Positions 26,047-34,936 of a DNA stretch of 64,000 nucleotides are shown here, in pieces. This stretch comes from Pelagihabitans pacificus (GTDB taxonomy: Bacteria > Bacteroidota > Bacteroidia > Flavobacteriales > Flavobacteriaceae), in NCBI RefSeq assembly GCF_009371985.2, contig NZ_VIKU02000002.1, positions 372,001 through 436,000 of the forward strand, given 5' to 3'. The notes beneath the pieces are model-generated. The model did not search any database. It saw only the letters and a list, made by a program, of their open reading frames with translations, and was not told the DNA's origin. Position 1 is the first letter of the stretch; every line of letters begins with the position of its first letter. The position numbers and the translations under genes were made by a program.

Positions 26047-27183
26047 TTATTTTGAGAAAAACGAGGTAGTTCCTTTACTGGGATACACCTCAAATGCCTC
26101 GAGTTCGATATCAAACTTCTCTAGATACCTTAAGGAAGCCTCTTTTACAAAATCCGACACGGCTTCTTGATGAACGATATTCAAGGTACATCCACCAAAG
26201 CCACCGCCCGTTTGGCGTGCGCCGAGTACGGCAGGGTTCGTTTTTGCAAATTCTACCAGAAAATCGGATTCGGAACAACTCACTTCATACAAGGTGCTGA
26301 TACCTTCATGTGCTTCATACAGGAGTTGGCCTACTAATCCCAATCCATGGTTTTCCAAGGCTTTTGCCGTTTGCAACACCCGTTCATTTTCCGCAATGAT
26401 AAAAGAACAACGCTTCAATACCGTATGACTTAACTTATCGCTGCACTCGTCTAACATATTCTTGCTAACATCCCGCAAGGAACGTACCTCTGGAAAATAA
26501 TTTTGAATGACAGCTACGCCTTGCTCGCACTCATGTTTTCGTACATTGTACTCACTAGAGGCGAGGTTGTGGGATACTTTGGTATTCAGGAGCACCATTT
26601 TATAGGGATGCAACTGTATCGGGATCATTCTATGCTCGAGCGACCTGCAATCCAACAAAATCACATGACCGGCTTCGCTCATCACGGAAGCAAACTGATC
26701 CATTATACCACACTCGGTACCTACATAGGTACGTTCGGCAATTTGGGAAAGTTGCACAATATCCCTTTTTGTCAGTCCAAGATGAAACAACTCATTTAGG
26801 CCAAAAGCCAAACCGCATTCCAGCGCCGCCGAGGAGCTCAACCCGGAACCCGAAGGCAAATTACTTTGAATAGTACAATCAAAACCCTGAAGCTTATCGG
26901 TTCGCTTCAAAATCTCATGAAGAACACCCAAAATATAATTTTCCCATTCGGTCTCACTTTTCGAAATCCTGTCAAGATTTAACTTGAATCCGGTCTTGAA
27001 ACCAGTACTATATATATTGCATTCCCGATCGGATGCATTCTTTTGGAATTTGAATACAATTTTCCTTTCGATGGCAGTGGGCAACACATAGCCCATATTA
27101 TAATCGGTATGTTCTCCGATCAGGTTGATTCTACCTGGCGATGCTACTACCAATTCCGGATTGAACGTTTCTAAAAACCGCAT
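26047..27183 (-). CDS. galK: Galactokinase
   Basis: A 378-residue GHMP kinase. The galactokinase signature GRINLIGEHTDY is at residues 17-28, and the ATP-binding GHMP motif LPSGSGLSSSAALE is near residue 108. The third motif GARQTGGGFGGC is near residue 325. It phosphorylates galactose to galactose 1-phosphate in the Leloir pathway. It lies 10 bases after the FGE-like gene and is the last gene of the Gfo/Idh-sulfatase-FGE operon, suggesting that galactose is released from a sulfated glycan. galT and galE are not in the window. Confidence 0.95.
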   Translation of the reverse strand: MRFLETFNPELVVASPGRINLIGEHTDYNMGYVLPTAIERKIVFKFQKNASDRECNIYSTGFKTGFKLNLDRISKSETEWENYILGVLHEILKRTDKLQGFDCTIQSNLPSGSGLSSSAALECGLAFGLNELFHLGLTKRDIVQLSQIAERTYVGTECGIMDQFASVMSEAGHVILLDCRSLEHRMIPIQLHPYKMVLLNTKVSHNLASSEYNVRKHECEQGVAVIQNYFPEVRSLRDVSKNMLDECSDKLSHTVLKRCSFIIAENERVLQTAKALENHGLGLVGQLLYEAHEGISTLYEVSCSESDFLVEFAKTNPAVLGARQTGGGFGGCTLNIVHQEAVSDFVKEASLRYLEKFDIELEAFEVYPSKGTTSFFSK

Positions 27184-27193
27184 GAACTTCAGC

Positions 27194-28333
27194 TTACCCT
27201 TTTTCGTTTCGTATCATTTCAACGGTTGCCACTGTCCTAAAACCCAAATGTTCCTGGGCGGAATCGAGACTCGTTCCCATCCTGGCCGATATCCGATAGC
27301 TTGCACAATACGAATCGCTGCATAGAAAAGAACCCCCTTTGATGACTCGTTCACGCGCATAGGGATCCCTGGCATTATATGGGGTCGAAGCCCCCTGTGG
27401 ATTCACCAAAACCTTCCCGCTAGCAGCAGTCTCGGCATAATAATTACTGTTGTACCAATCACTCGTCCATTCCCAGACATTCCCTGCTATGTCATAGAGC
27501 CCAAAGTCATTGGGACGATACGACTTAACGACTGCCCTACGTTCATACCCGTCCTCTCCGGTGTTCGTCACAGGAAATTCACCTTCCCAAGTATTGGCCA
27601 TTTCTGGGAGGATGCTTGCATCCTTTCCCCAGAAAAAGGGGGCATCGTGGTTATTTCCCCTTGCCGCACGTTCCCATTCGGCCTCTGTGGGTAATCTTCG
27701 TCCGGCCCATTCACAGTAGGCCACCGCGTCTTCATAGGAAATATGGACCACCGGTTCGTTGTCCTTGCCAATAATATTGCTGCCCGGACCGTTGGGGTGT
27801 TTCCAATTGGCCCCTATCGTCCATTGCCACCATTGTGAGAAATCGTAAAGGTTGGAAACCGAGGACTTTGTTTTCTTGAACGTGAGTGAACCGGGTCGCA
27901 TAATACTATCAGGAGGTTTCGGCGTACCTGCGGGCAGCTGCTTTTTCATTTCCTCCCAATCAATTTCCCGCTCTGCGACCGTAGTATAGTCGGTGGCATC
28001 GACGAATGCTTTGAACTGGGCATTGGTTACTTCGGTAATATCCATGAAAAATCCGTCGACAATGACTTTGTGCGCCGGTTTTTCATGGTCCATTGCCATC
28101 TTATCTCCTGGTACCGCCCCTTTTATAACCTCCCCTCCTGGAATCCAGACCATGCCCTCGGGAGCTTTTATATCCTTTGGGGGAGCAATAAGAATGTCAG
28201 GTTTTGACGCTTGGGGTGTATTTTTTTGGGAGACGGTATCCGGGATTTCAGACTTCGTCACCGTCTTGTCCCTACACCCGACCACCGAGAAAAAGACAAA
28301 CAATATCGTACATAAAAAAAGGGTTCGACACAT
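27194..28333 (-). CDS. Formylglycine-generating-enzyme (SUMF1)-family lipoprotein
   Basis: A 379-residue FGE-sulfatase-domain protein. A lipoprotein signal (FSVVGC, Cys20) is followed by a linker and the domain from about residue 58 (MVWIPGGEVIKG). Both catalytic cysteines of true FGEs appear present in GGSFLCSDSYCASYR near residue 340, and NVWEWTSDWY is the conserved core. FGEs oxidise the sulfatase Cys to formylglycine using O2 and copper. A sulfatase with the Cys motif is the previous gene. The lipid anchor would place maturation in the periplasm, unlike the cytoplasmic bacterial FGEs best known. It could alternatively be a non-maturase member of the fold. Confidence 0.87.
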   Translation of the reverse strand: MCRTLFLCTILFVFFSVVGCRDKTVTKSEIPDTVSQKNTPQASKPDILIAPPKDIKAPEGMVWIPGGEVIKGAVPGDKMAMDHEKPAHKVIVDGFFMDITEVTNAQFKAFVDATDYTTVAEREIDWEEMKKQLPAGTPKPPDSIMRPGSLTFKKTKSSVSNLYDFSQWWQWTIGANWKHPNGPGSNIIGKDNEPVVHISYEDAVAYCEWAGRRLPTEAEWERAARGNNHDAPFFWGKDASILPEMANTWEGEFPVTNTGEDGYERRAVVKSYRPNDFGLYDIAGNVWEWTSDWYNSNYYAETAASGKVLVNPQGASTPYNARDPYARERVIKGGSFLCSDSYCASYRISARMGTSLDSAQEHLGFRTVATVEMIRNEKG

Positions 28334-28365
28334 AGTTCTAAAACAATTGAACCTTAAATTTAATC

Positions 28366-29967
28366 CTATTTTTTGGTTAATAAACCATCGTCTATCAAAG
28401 GAATTTGAAAATGATTCAATTCGGGAGCGTTGCGTTGCAATTGAAATATTTCCGCGGCCTTTTCCAGTATCCGGGGATGTTCTGCTGCCAGGTTCACCTG
28501 CTCGGTAGGGTCGTTGTCAAGATTGTATAGTTCAAGTGTAGGTTCGTCTTGATTCATCAAGTTCTGTCTCACCAATTTCCAATCGCCCATTCTCAAGGCT
28601 ACCTGTCCCCCATAACTGGGAAACTCCCAGTATAGGAATTCGTGTTGCCGTTGCCCTTCCTCGGAGAGGAATGTGGGCAAAAGGCTAATGCCATCGGTGT
28701 CCTCAGGGATTTCGTATCCGGTAAGTTCAGCGAAGGTCGCGAGCATATCGTAATGCGCCGAAACATGGTCGCTCTTGCTTCCGGCCTTTATACGTGCGGG
28801 CCATGAAGCAATCATCGGAACGCGTATACCCCCTTCGTACAAAAAACCTTTTCCCCGACCATACCCCCCCGTGAAAGGCCTGGCGCTCTCAAAAAATTCC
28901 GGATCGGCACCACCGGCATAGCTCGGTCCGTTGTCCGAGGTAAAAACGATGAGTGTATTCTCATAGATTCCTGCTTCTTTCAATTGTTTGACCAACTTGC
29001 CGATGTTCTCATCGAGGTAGGAGACCATGGCAGCATAGGCCGCATGTGGGTTTTTATGTGGAAAATATCTGTTATTATCCCCATTCGCCAAATAGGGCGT
29101 CTCTTTCCCAAACTTCGCTACATAGTAATCGACCCATCGTTCCGGAGCTTGTAATGCAACGTGTGGAATTGGTGTTGCCCAATATAGAAAAAAAGGTCGG
29201 TCGTTATTCTCGGCAATAAAACCGGTGATTTCATCGAACATTAAATCCGGACTGTAATCCCTTCCGTTAAAATCGGCATAACTATCGGGGTTTGCAGGGT
29301 CTTTTCCTTCAGGGAAAGCAGTATGTGGGGCTATCGTATCGTTCCTCAAATGCACCCGTTCCCTATTTCGATATAGGTGTAGCGGATAATAGGTGTGTGC
29401 CTGTCGCTGGCAATTATATCCATAGAAGAAATCAAAGCCCATTTCATTAGGAATCGATCTCGTATGCGGCGCACCGAGCCCCCATTTGCCCACCAAAGCT
29501 GTCGTATAACCTACCCCTTTTAATCTATCCGCCAGGGTGATGGTCCCCTCCGGCATCGGACCTTGGCCCTCCAAGGTCGAATCTTTTGCCATGGCACGGT
29601 AGTTCCATACGTCGCCCCGTTCTTTCCACTCACTATTACCGCGAATATACGCATGACCGGCATGCTTCCCTGTGAGAAACATGTAACGGGCGGGGGCACA
29701 GACCGGTGCGCTGCTGTAATGTTGTGTGAAGAGCATCCCGCTTGCAGCCAAAGCATCAATATTGGGGGTTTCTATTTTTTCCTGACCATATACGCCCACT
29801 TCCCCATACCCCAAATCATCGGCTAAAATGAAAATAATATTTGGAGGGGAAGCAACAACCGTCTTTTGTAATGAAGGGGACTGTTCCTTACAGGAAAAAA
29901 ACAATGTCCCTACCAACAGCAGGGACATGCGTTTTCGATGAGTAAAAAGCCAATTGATTCTTTTCAC
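28366..29967 (-). CDS. Sulfatase (family S1, formylglycine type), lipoprotein
   Basis: A 533-residue type I sulfatase. A lipoprotein signal (LFFSC, Cys26) precedes the alkaline-phosphatase-like fold. Metal ligands Asp50-Asp51 lie in ILADDLGYGE. Cys90 in CAPAR, followed by TGKHAGH, is the CxPxR motif converted to formylglycine. TSDNGPSYAGG carries the second Asp-Asn metal pair. It removes sulfate esters from a glycan or oligosaccharide, probably in the periplasm or at the surface. The start codon overlaps the stop of the Gfo/Idh gene (ATGA), and the FGE-like maturase follows after 32 bases. The S1 subfamily, and so the carbohydrate, cannot be fixed by eye. Confidence 0.93.
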   Translation of the reverse strand: MKRINWLFTHRKRMSLLLVGTLFFSCKEQSPSLQKTVVASPPNIIFILADDLGYGEVGVYGQEKIETPNIDALAASGMLFTQHYSSAPVCAPARYMFLTGKHAGHAYIRGNSEWKERGDVWNYRAMAKDSTLEGQGPMPEGTITLADRLKGVGYTTALVGKWGLGAPHTRSIPNEMGFDFFYGYNCQRQAHTYYPLHLYRNRERVHLRNDTIAPHTAFPEGKDPANPDSYADFNGRDYSPDLMFDEITGFIAENNDRPFFLYWATPIPHVALQAPERWVDYYVAKFGKETPYLANGDNNRYFPHKNPHAAYAAMVSYLDENIGKLVKQLKEAGIYENTLIVFTSDNGPSYAGGADPEFFESARPFTGGYGRGKGFLYEGGIRVPMIASWPARIKAGSKSDHVSAHYDMLATFAELTGYEIPEDTDGISLLPTFLSEEGQRQHEFLYWEFPSYGGQVALRMGDWKLVRQNLMNQDEPTLELYNLDNDPTEQVNLAAEHPRILEKAAEIFQLQRNAPELNHFQIPLIDDGLLTKK

Positions 29968-31313
29968 ATCACATTAGTTTTCCCGGGTGTCGGTATTTCA
30001 TACCATCCGTCGGCGTTGGGTTGAACAGGTGCCGGCGAGTCCCAGGTGAGGGCATCCGGAACCAGTTTTAATTCCGATTGCATCGCCTCTTCCCATTGTA
30101 TTACTTTTCCGGAATAGGTTGCCATTCTTCCCATAATAGCGGTCATGGTACTTTTCGCTCCATTCTCGGCATCGGCCAATACTCCCCCGTTGCGTATGGA
30201 TTCGAAGAGTTTTATATGCTCTACCTCATACGGATTCGGATCGTCTTTGCCCCTATGCTCAAAAAGCGTTTCGCCACTCCAGTCCTTCATGGTTGTATTA
30301 TCGCCTTCGGTAGAAACGGTTCCCTTGGTTCCTTGGAAAAATTCGGACACCCTGCTCATGGTTTCAGGCTGATGACGGCATTGGCTTGCGATTACGGCGC
30401 CGCTTGGATACGTAAACTCCACAAAATGATGGTCAAATATTTCCCCGTGATCTTTTCCGGTTCGCACTTGTCTACCGCCCATCCCTTGTGCCGAGATAGG
30501 GTATTCACCAATGAACCAATTGGCTACATCGATATTGTGAATATGTTGTTCCAAAATGTGATCACCACACAACCAGTTGAAATAGTACCAATTACGCATT
30601 TGATATTCAAGCTCGCTCTGTTCGGGCTTGCGTTCACGAACCCAAACCCCGCCACTGTTCCAATATACTTGACCCGATACAATTTTTCCGATTTTGTCTT
30701 GTTTCAATTGATCAATGGCCGCTAGATAGTTGTCCTGATAATGTCTTTGAAGCCCAACTACCACATTCAATTTATCCTCCTTGGCCTTTTTTGCAGCGGC
30801 CAATACCCTGCGAACCCCGGGTACATCGGTCGCTACGGGTTTTTCCATAAAAACATGTTTCCCATTGTTGATGGCATACTCAAAATGAGCGGGGCGGAAA
30901 CCCGGTGGGGTGGCCAAAATAACCACATCGGCCAGATCCATTGCTTTTTCGGCAGCATCAAAACCTACGAATTGATTTTTTTCCTTGACCTTTACCTTTT
31001 TGCTCTCCCCCATTTCTTTGGAAATATTCATCAAGCTGCTTTTCAATCGGTCCTCGAAAGCATCTGCCATAGCTACCAGTTGCACATTATCATCGGCATT
31101 TAATGCTTGAATGGCCGCCCCGGTTCCACGGCCTCCACAGCCCACCAAGGCTATTTTTAACTTTTTATCGTTGAACACATTGTACATGGCGTTCATCTTC
31201 AGATTGGGCAGCAACATCGTACCCCCGGTAAACAGAGCGGTGTTTTTTACAAAATTCCTTCTGGAGTTTTTTCCTGTATTGGCGGAAGTGACGATTTTTC
31301 CTTTGCTTTTCAT
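29964..31313 (-). CDS. Gfo/Idh/MocA-family oxidoreductase with Tat signal
   Basis: A 449-residue protein with a twin-arginine signal (NSRRNFVKNTALFTGG). A Rossmann NAD(P)-binding domain begins IALVGCGGRGTGAA near residue 55, and the EKPV motif (VFMEKPVATD) near residue 155 is the family hallmark. Exported members of this family keep the nucleotide cofactor tightly bound, as in the glycosidases of family GH109, so this could be a redox-based glycosidase or epimerase. It is the first gene of the operon with sulfatase, FGE-like protein and galactokinase, so it likely acts on the same galactose-containing substrate. Confidence 0.88.
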   Translation of the reverse strand: MKSKGKIVTSANTGKNSRRNFVKNTALFTGGTMLLPNLKMNAMYNVFNDKKLKIALVGCGGRGTGAAIQALNADDNVQLVAMADAFEDRLKSSLMNISKEMGESKKVKVKEKNQFVGFDAAEKAMDLADVVILATPPGFRPAHFEYAINNGKHVFMEKPVATDVPGVRRVLAAAKKAKEDKLNVVVGLQRHYQDNYLAAIDQLKQDKIGKIVSGQVYWNSGGVWVRERKPEQSELEYQMRNWYYFNWLCGDHILEQHIHNIDVANWFIGEYPISAQGMGGRQVRTGKDHGEIFDHHFVEFTYPSGAVIASQCRHQPETMSRVSEFFQGTKGTVSTEGDNTTMKDWSGETLFEHRGKDDPNPYEVEHIKLFESIRNGGVLADAENGAKSTMTAIMGRMATYSGKVIQWEEAMQSELKLVPDALTWDSPAPVQPNADGWYEIPTPGKTNVM

Positions 31314-31555
31314 ACGTTTAAATGTTTTTAATTATCTGAAAAAAGTTCATTAAAAAATTGAGAACGTACGTAACCGCTACGCTCTCGCATTAAAAATTTT
31401 AGCCATCGCCTTTTGCGAAGTAATTTTCAAAATTTCTTAATGCTCGTTTCATCTGTTTGGATTTTTCCGTTTCGATAGTCTTTCAAGATAAAACATTATT
31501 TGCAATCCGGCAATCCCGGCTTCCTTTGTTTCTTTCCGCAAAACCTTTATAAAAT

Positions 31556-31587
31556 TAAAACTTCCTAAGGGATGCCCGGGAGTTTTA
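31556..31587 (-). terminator. Probable terminator downstream of xylA
   Basis: TAAAACTTCC at 31556-31565 pairs with GGGAGTTTTA at 31578-31587 (one T-G pair, 12-base loop). On the minus strand the hairpin is followed by an AT-rich ATTTTAT stretch. It lies 26 bases after the xylA stop. The rest of the 299-base gap up to the Gfo/Idh gene shows nothing recognisable. Confidence 0.5.
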
Positions 31588-31612
31588 CATACGTGTTATA
31601 TACTTAAGACCT

Positions 31613-32938
31613 TTAGATATATTGGTTGATGATATTCTCAAATAGTTCTTGCTTCCCGCTTCGCAACGCAAGTTCTCCGTTGGCAACGGCAATCTCATAC
31701 AGATCTTTCAATTCGAGCTTTCCATCCTCAAAATCCTTTCCTTTTCCGACATCAAAGGAGGCATAGCGTTTTTTGCGCAGTTCGGTATACGGAGAAGCGG
31801 TAATGACCCTGTCTGCAGCAATCAAAGCCCTGGCAAAGGTGTCTGCGCCTCCGATGTGGGCATGAAAGACATCATCCATGTCCGTAGAGTTTCTTCTGAT
31901 CTTGGCATCAAAATTAATTCCTCCGCCTTGCAGACCGCCAGCCTCAAGAAAAACCAACATTGCCTCGGTCAATTCCAGGACATTGTTGGGAAACTGGTCG
32001 GTGTCCCATCCGTTTTGGTAATCTCCCCTATTCGCGTCCATACTCCCCAACATACCCGCCTTGGCAGCTACGGCGAGTTCGTGTTGAAAGGTGTGCTGCG
32101 CCAAAGTGGCATGGTTTACCTCGATATTCATTTTAAAGTCTTTTTCCAAGCCGTATTCCTTGAGGAAACCAATGGCCGTGGCACAGTCGAAGTCGTACTG
32201 GTGTTTCATCGGTTCCATAGGTTTGGGTTCAATAAAAAAGGTTCCGGTAAAACCCTGCCCCCGTGCATAGTCCCTGGCCATGGCCAGGAATCTACCCATA
32301 TGGTCGAGCTCGCGACCCATATCGGTATTCAGGAGCGACATATAACCTTCCCGACCTCCCCAGAAGACATAATTTTCTCCATCCAGGGCCATAGTAGCAT
32401 CCAAAGCGAGCTTTATTTGGGCACCCGCACGGGCTACCACGTCAAAATCGGGATTGGTGGCCGCTCCGTTCATGTACCTTGGATTGGAGAAACAATTGGC
32501 CGTTCCCCAAAGTAATTTTATCCCCGATTCCGCCTTCTTTTGTTTGATGTAATCGGTAATCGTTGCCAATCTCTTTTCCGATTCTGCAAAAGTGTCGGCT
32601 TCCTGAATCAAGTCGAAATCGTGGAAACAGAAATAATCAAACCCCATCTTGCTTATGAACTCGAAAGCTGCATCTGCCTTATCCTTCGCGGCCTGCACCG
32701 GATCGGCAGCTTGATCCCAGGGGAAGTTCTGTGTTCCAGGCCCAAAGGGATCCGCTCCCTGACCACAGAACGTATGCCAATAGGCCACAGCAAACTTAAA
32801 ATGATCTCTCATTGTCTTACCCGCTATCACCTGTTCGGGATTATAGTATTTAAATGCCAAAGGATTATCAGACTCCTTGCCCTCATACCTTATTTCCCCG
32901 ATACCCTTAAAATATTCTTTGTCTCCTAGTATAACCAT
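31613..32938 (-). CDS. xylA: Xylose isomerase
   Basis: A 441-residue class II xylose isomerase of normal length. Recognisable blocks are the catalytic His region [21 protein letters not shown], the metal-binding Glu in [14 protein letters not shown], and [17 protein letters not shown]. It converts D-xylose to D-xylulose in the cytoplasm. xylB lies immediately upstream with a 25-base gap, so the order is xylB-xylA. No xylosidase or xylanase is in the window, so the xylose source is not shown. Confidence 0.97.
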   Translation of the reverse strand: MVILGDKEYFKGIGEIRYEGKESDNPLAFKYYNPEQVIAGKTMRDHFKFAVAYWHTFCGQGADPFGPGTQNFPWDQAADPVQAAKDKADAAFEFISKMGFDYFCFHDFDLIQEADTFAESEKRLATITDYIKQKKAESGIKLLWGTANCFSNPRYMNGAATNPDFDVVARAGAQIKLALDATMALDGENYVFWGGREGYMSLLNTDMGRELDHMGRFLAMARDYARGQGFTGTFFIEPKPMEPMKHQYDFDCATAIGFLKEYGLEKDFKMNIEVNHATLAQHTFQHELAVAAKAGMLGSMDANRGDYQNGWDTDQFPNNVLELTEAMLVFLEAGGLQGGGINFDAKIRRNSTDMDDVFHAHIGGADTFARALIAADRVITASPYTELRKKRYASFDVGKGKDFEDGKLELKDLYEIAVANGELALRSGKQELFENIINQYI

Positions 32939-32963
32939 GATAATAGTATTTGTTGCTAATTGA

Positions 32964-34457
32964 TTAACGATTATTGATTACGATTTCCAATTCCTGTTTC
33001 CATCTATGGTAGGCGTCGATGTATTCGGCCTTGTTCTCCAAGGGTGTAAAGGTACCCACATGGTCGTTGTCCATAACGTAGGCTCCGAACTTCCGGTAAT
33101 CTCCCCCATGCAGTCCGGCCGCCCTTGCAGCACCAATGGCCCCGGTAGTGTTATAAAGTTCTATTTCGTGGCCTACTAATGTGGCCACCGTGTTGGCAAA
33201 TATCCCCGAGCGGAACAGATTGTCGTTCCCTACCCTCATAACGTTCACGATAATGCCGTCCGATCGCATAATGTCCATACCATATACAAAGGAAAAAGCG
33301 ATTCCCTCCAGAGCAGCCCTGCATACATGTGCCTTGGTATGATTGTTTAGATTAATGTTCAACAGTCGTGATCCGACTTCCCGGTTGTTCAACATTCGCT
33401 CCGCACCGTTTCCGAATGGAAGCATTACCACCCCATCGGAACCTACCGGTATTTTGGCAGCCAAATCGTTCATCTCTTCATAGGAAGTTACCGAAAGGTT
33501 ATTGAGCAACCAGCGATATTGAATGCCGGCTCCATTAATACACAATAGTTTGCCGATTCTCGGGGAAGACCCCTTACTATAATTCACATGGGCGAAATTG
33601 TTTACCCGGGCACTTTCCTTTACAGACAAACTATCGGTTACGGCGTAGACCACACCGGAAGTACCTCCGGTGGCGGCCACTTCACCCGGTCGAAACACAT
33701 TCAATGAAAGGGCATTGTTGGGTTGGTCACCGGCCCGATAGTATACAGGGGTCCCTTCTGCCAGTCCACTTTCCGCAGCACCTTTTTCATTCACCAGGGC
33801 TTGTATACCAAAAGTATCCACAATCTCCGGAACCATGGAATTATCGATACCATAGTGATCCAATAAGATTTGAGACACCTCCCCTTCCTTAAAATCCCAA
33901 AGAATGCCCTCGGAAAGTCCGGAAATGGTTGTGTTGATGCTCCCCGACATTCTGAATGAAATATAGTCCCCAGGGAGCATAAACTTATCTATCTTGTCAT
34001 AAATCCCAGGCTCGTTTTCCTTGACCCACTTTAATTTGGAGGCCGTAAAATTAGCCGGGGAGTTCAAAAGGTGTGCATTACAGGTTTGCTCCCCAATGTC
34101 GGCAAATGCGTTGTTCCCGATTTCGACAGCCCTACTATCGCACCAAATAATCGACGGACGTAATACCTCCCCGTTTTTATCGACCACCACGAGCCCATGC
34201 ATTTGATAGGATATTCCGATTCCGGTAATTTGGGATGCAGAAACGCCACATTCCTGTTTCAATTTCCTAATTGCGAGGCAAACATGTTGCCACCAATCGT
34301 TCGGATCCTGTTCGGCCCAGCCGTTTCGCAGGGCCAGCATGCCCATTTCTGTCTCCGGCTGTTGCACAAGGCCGATACTTTTCCCTGAGGCGATTTCTAC
34401 CAAAGCCGCCTTAATAGAACTACTCCCGATATCCAATCCCAAATAATACATACACAT
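32964..34457 (-). CDS. xylB: Xylulokinase
   Basis: A 497-residue FGGY carbohydrate kinase. [13 protein letters not shown] at the N-terminus is the ATP phosphate-binding strand, [12 protein letters not shown] carries the Gln-Met-His substrate contact of xylulokinases, and IIWCDSRA and the GGTSGVVYA loop complete the fold. It phosphorylates D-xylulose to xylulose 5-phosphate. ATG codons at 34457 and 34451 are both possible starts. It is the first gene of the xylBA unit; upstream is a 479-base non-coding gap with no promoter I can name. Confidence 0.95.
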   Translation of the reverse strand: MCMYYLGLDIGSSSIKAALVEIASGKSIGLVQQPETEMGMLALRNGWAEQDPNDWWQHVCLAIRKLKQECGVSASQITGIGISYQMHGLVVVDKNGEVLRPSIIWCDSRAVEIGNNAFADIGEQTCNAHLLNSPANFTASKLKWVKENEPGIYDKIDKFMLPGDYISFRMSGSINTTISGLSEGILWDFKEGEVSQILLDHYGIDNSMVPEIVDTFGIQALVNEKGAAESGLAEGTPVYYRAGDQPNNALSLNVFRPGEVAATGGTSGVVYAVTDSLSVKESARVNNFAHVNYSKGSSPRIGKLLCINGAGIQYRWLLNNLSVTSYEEMNDLAAKIPVGSDGVVMLPFGNGAERMLNNREVGSRLLNINLNNHTKAHVCRAALEGIAFSFVYGMDIMRSDGIIVNVMRVGNDNLFRSGIFANTVATLVGHEIELYNTTGAIGAARAAGLHGGDYRKFGAYVMDNDHVGTFTPLENKAEYIDAYHRWKQELEIVINNR

Positions 34458-34936
34458 TTAAAGGTAGGGTGCCCATAGAAAGCGGAAACTCGTTTATCCC
34501 TTTTTGGTGCTATTCTATTTTATGTTCGAGAAAACGAAATAATTTTATGTCCACGCCAACCACTATAGGCTTTCGTATCCAAAAAACAGCACACTGTGAC
34601 AGGAATGGAAGTATCCGCCTCCTTAAAAACACTTTTAAGTGCCCTAAATATATAAAAAGGCTTTCGTACTTCGGCTATGAATAAAGAAGCTGACGAAATT
34701 TACGTATTCTTTAGCAAAATAGAATAAGGGGGAAATCTATTTAAAATATATGCCCATCTGTTTGCACACCTACATCGGATTTAGGACTTAAAGACGTAAG
34801 ACATATGACGAAATATTATCGAAGTAGCAACTCCTTGCATAGAAATTCATAGAATCCAAATAAGTCTTACTTCGAATGTCCGCCCGTCCCATATCGTGTT
34901 TTAAGATCAGGTCTTGTTGCGGACAGACATTAATAA
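34458..34936. other. Non-coding gap between xylB and the TonB receptor
   Basis: 479 AT-rich bases with no supportable gene. It must contain the xylBA promoter and the 3' end of the receptor transcript. A seven-base inverted repeat (TGTCCGC at 34877-34883 with GCGGACA at 34919-34925, 35-base loop) lies just after the receptor stop and may be a weak terminator. I see no TAnnTTTG match in the expected place for xylB. Confidence 0.5.

Noticed and set aside
34458-34936. Possible tRNA or small RNA in the xylB/receptor gap
   Set aside because: No cloverleaf-like stems or T-loop consensus could be found by eye, and only one weak inverted repeat is present.
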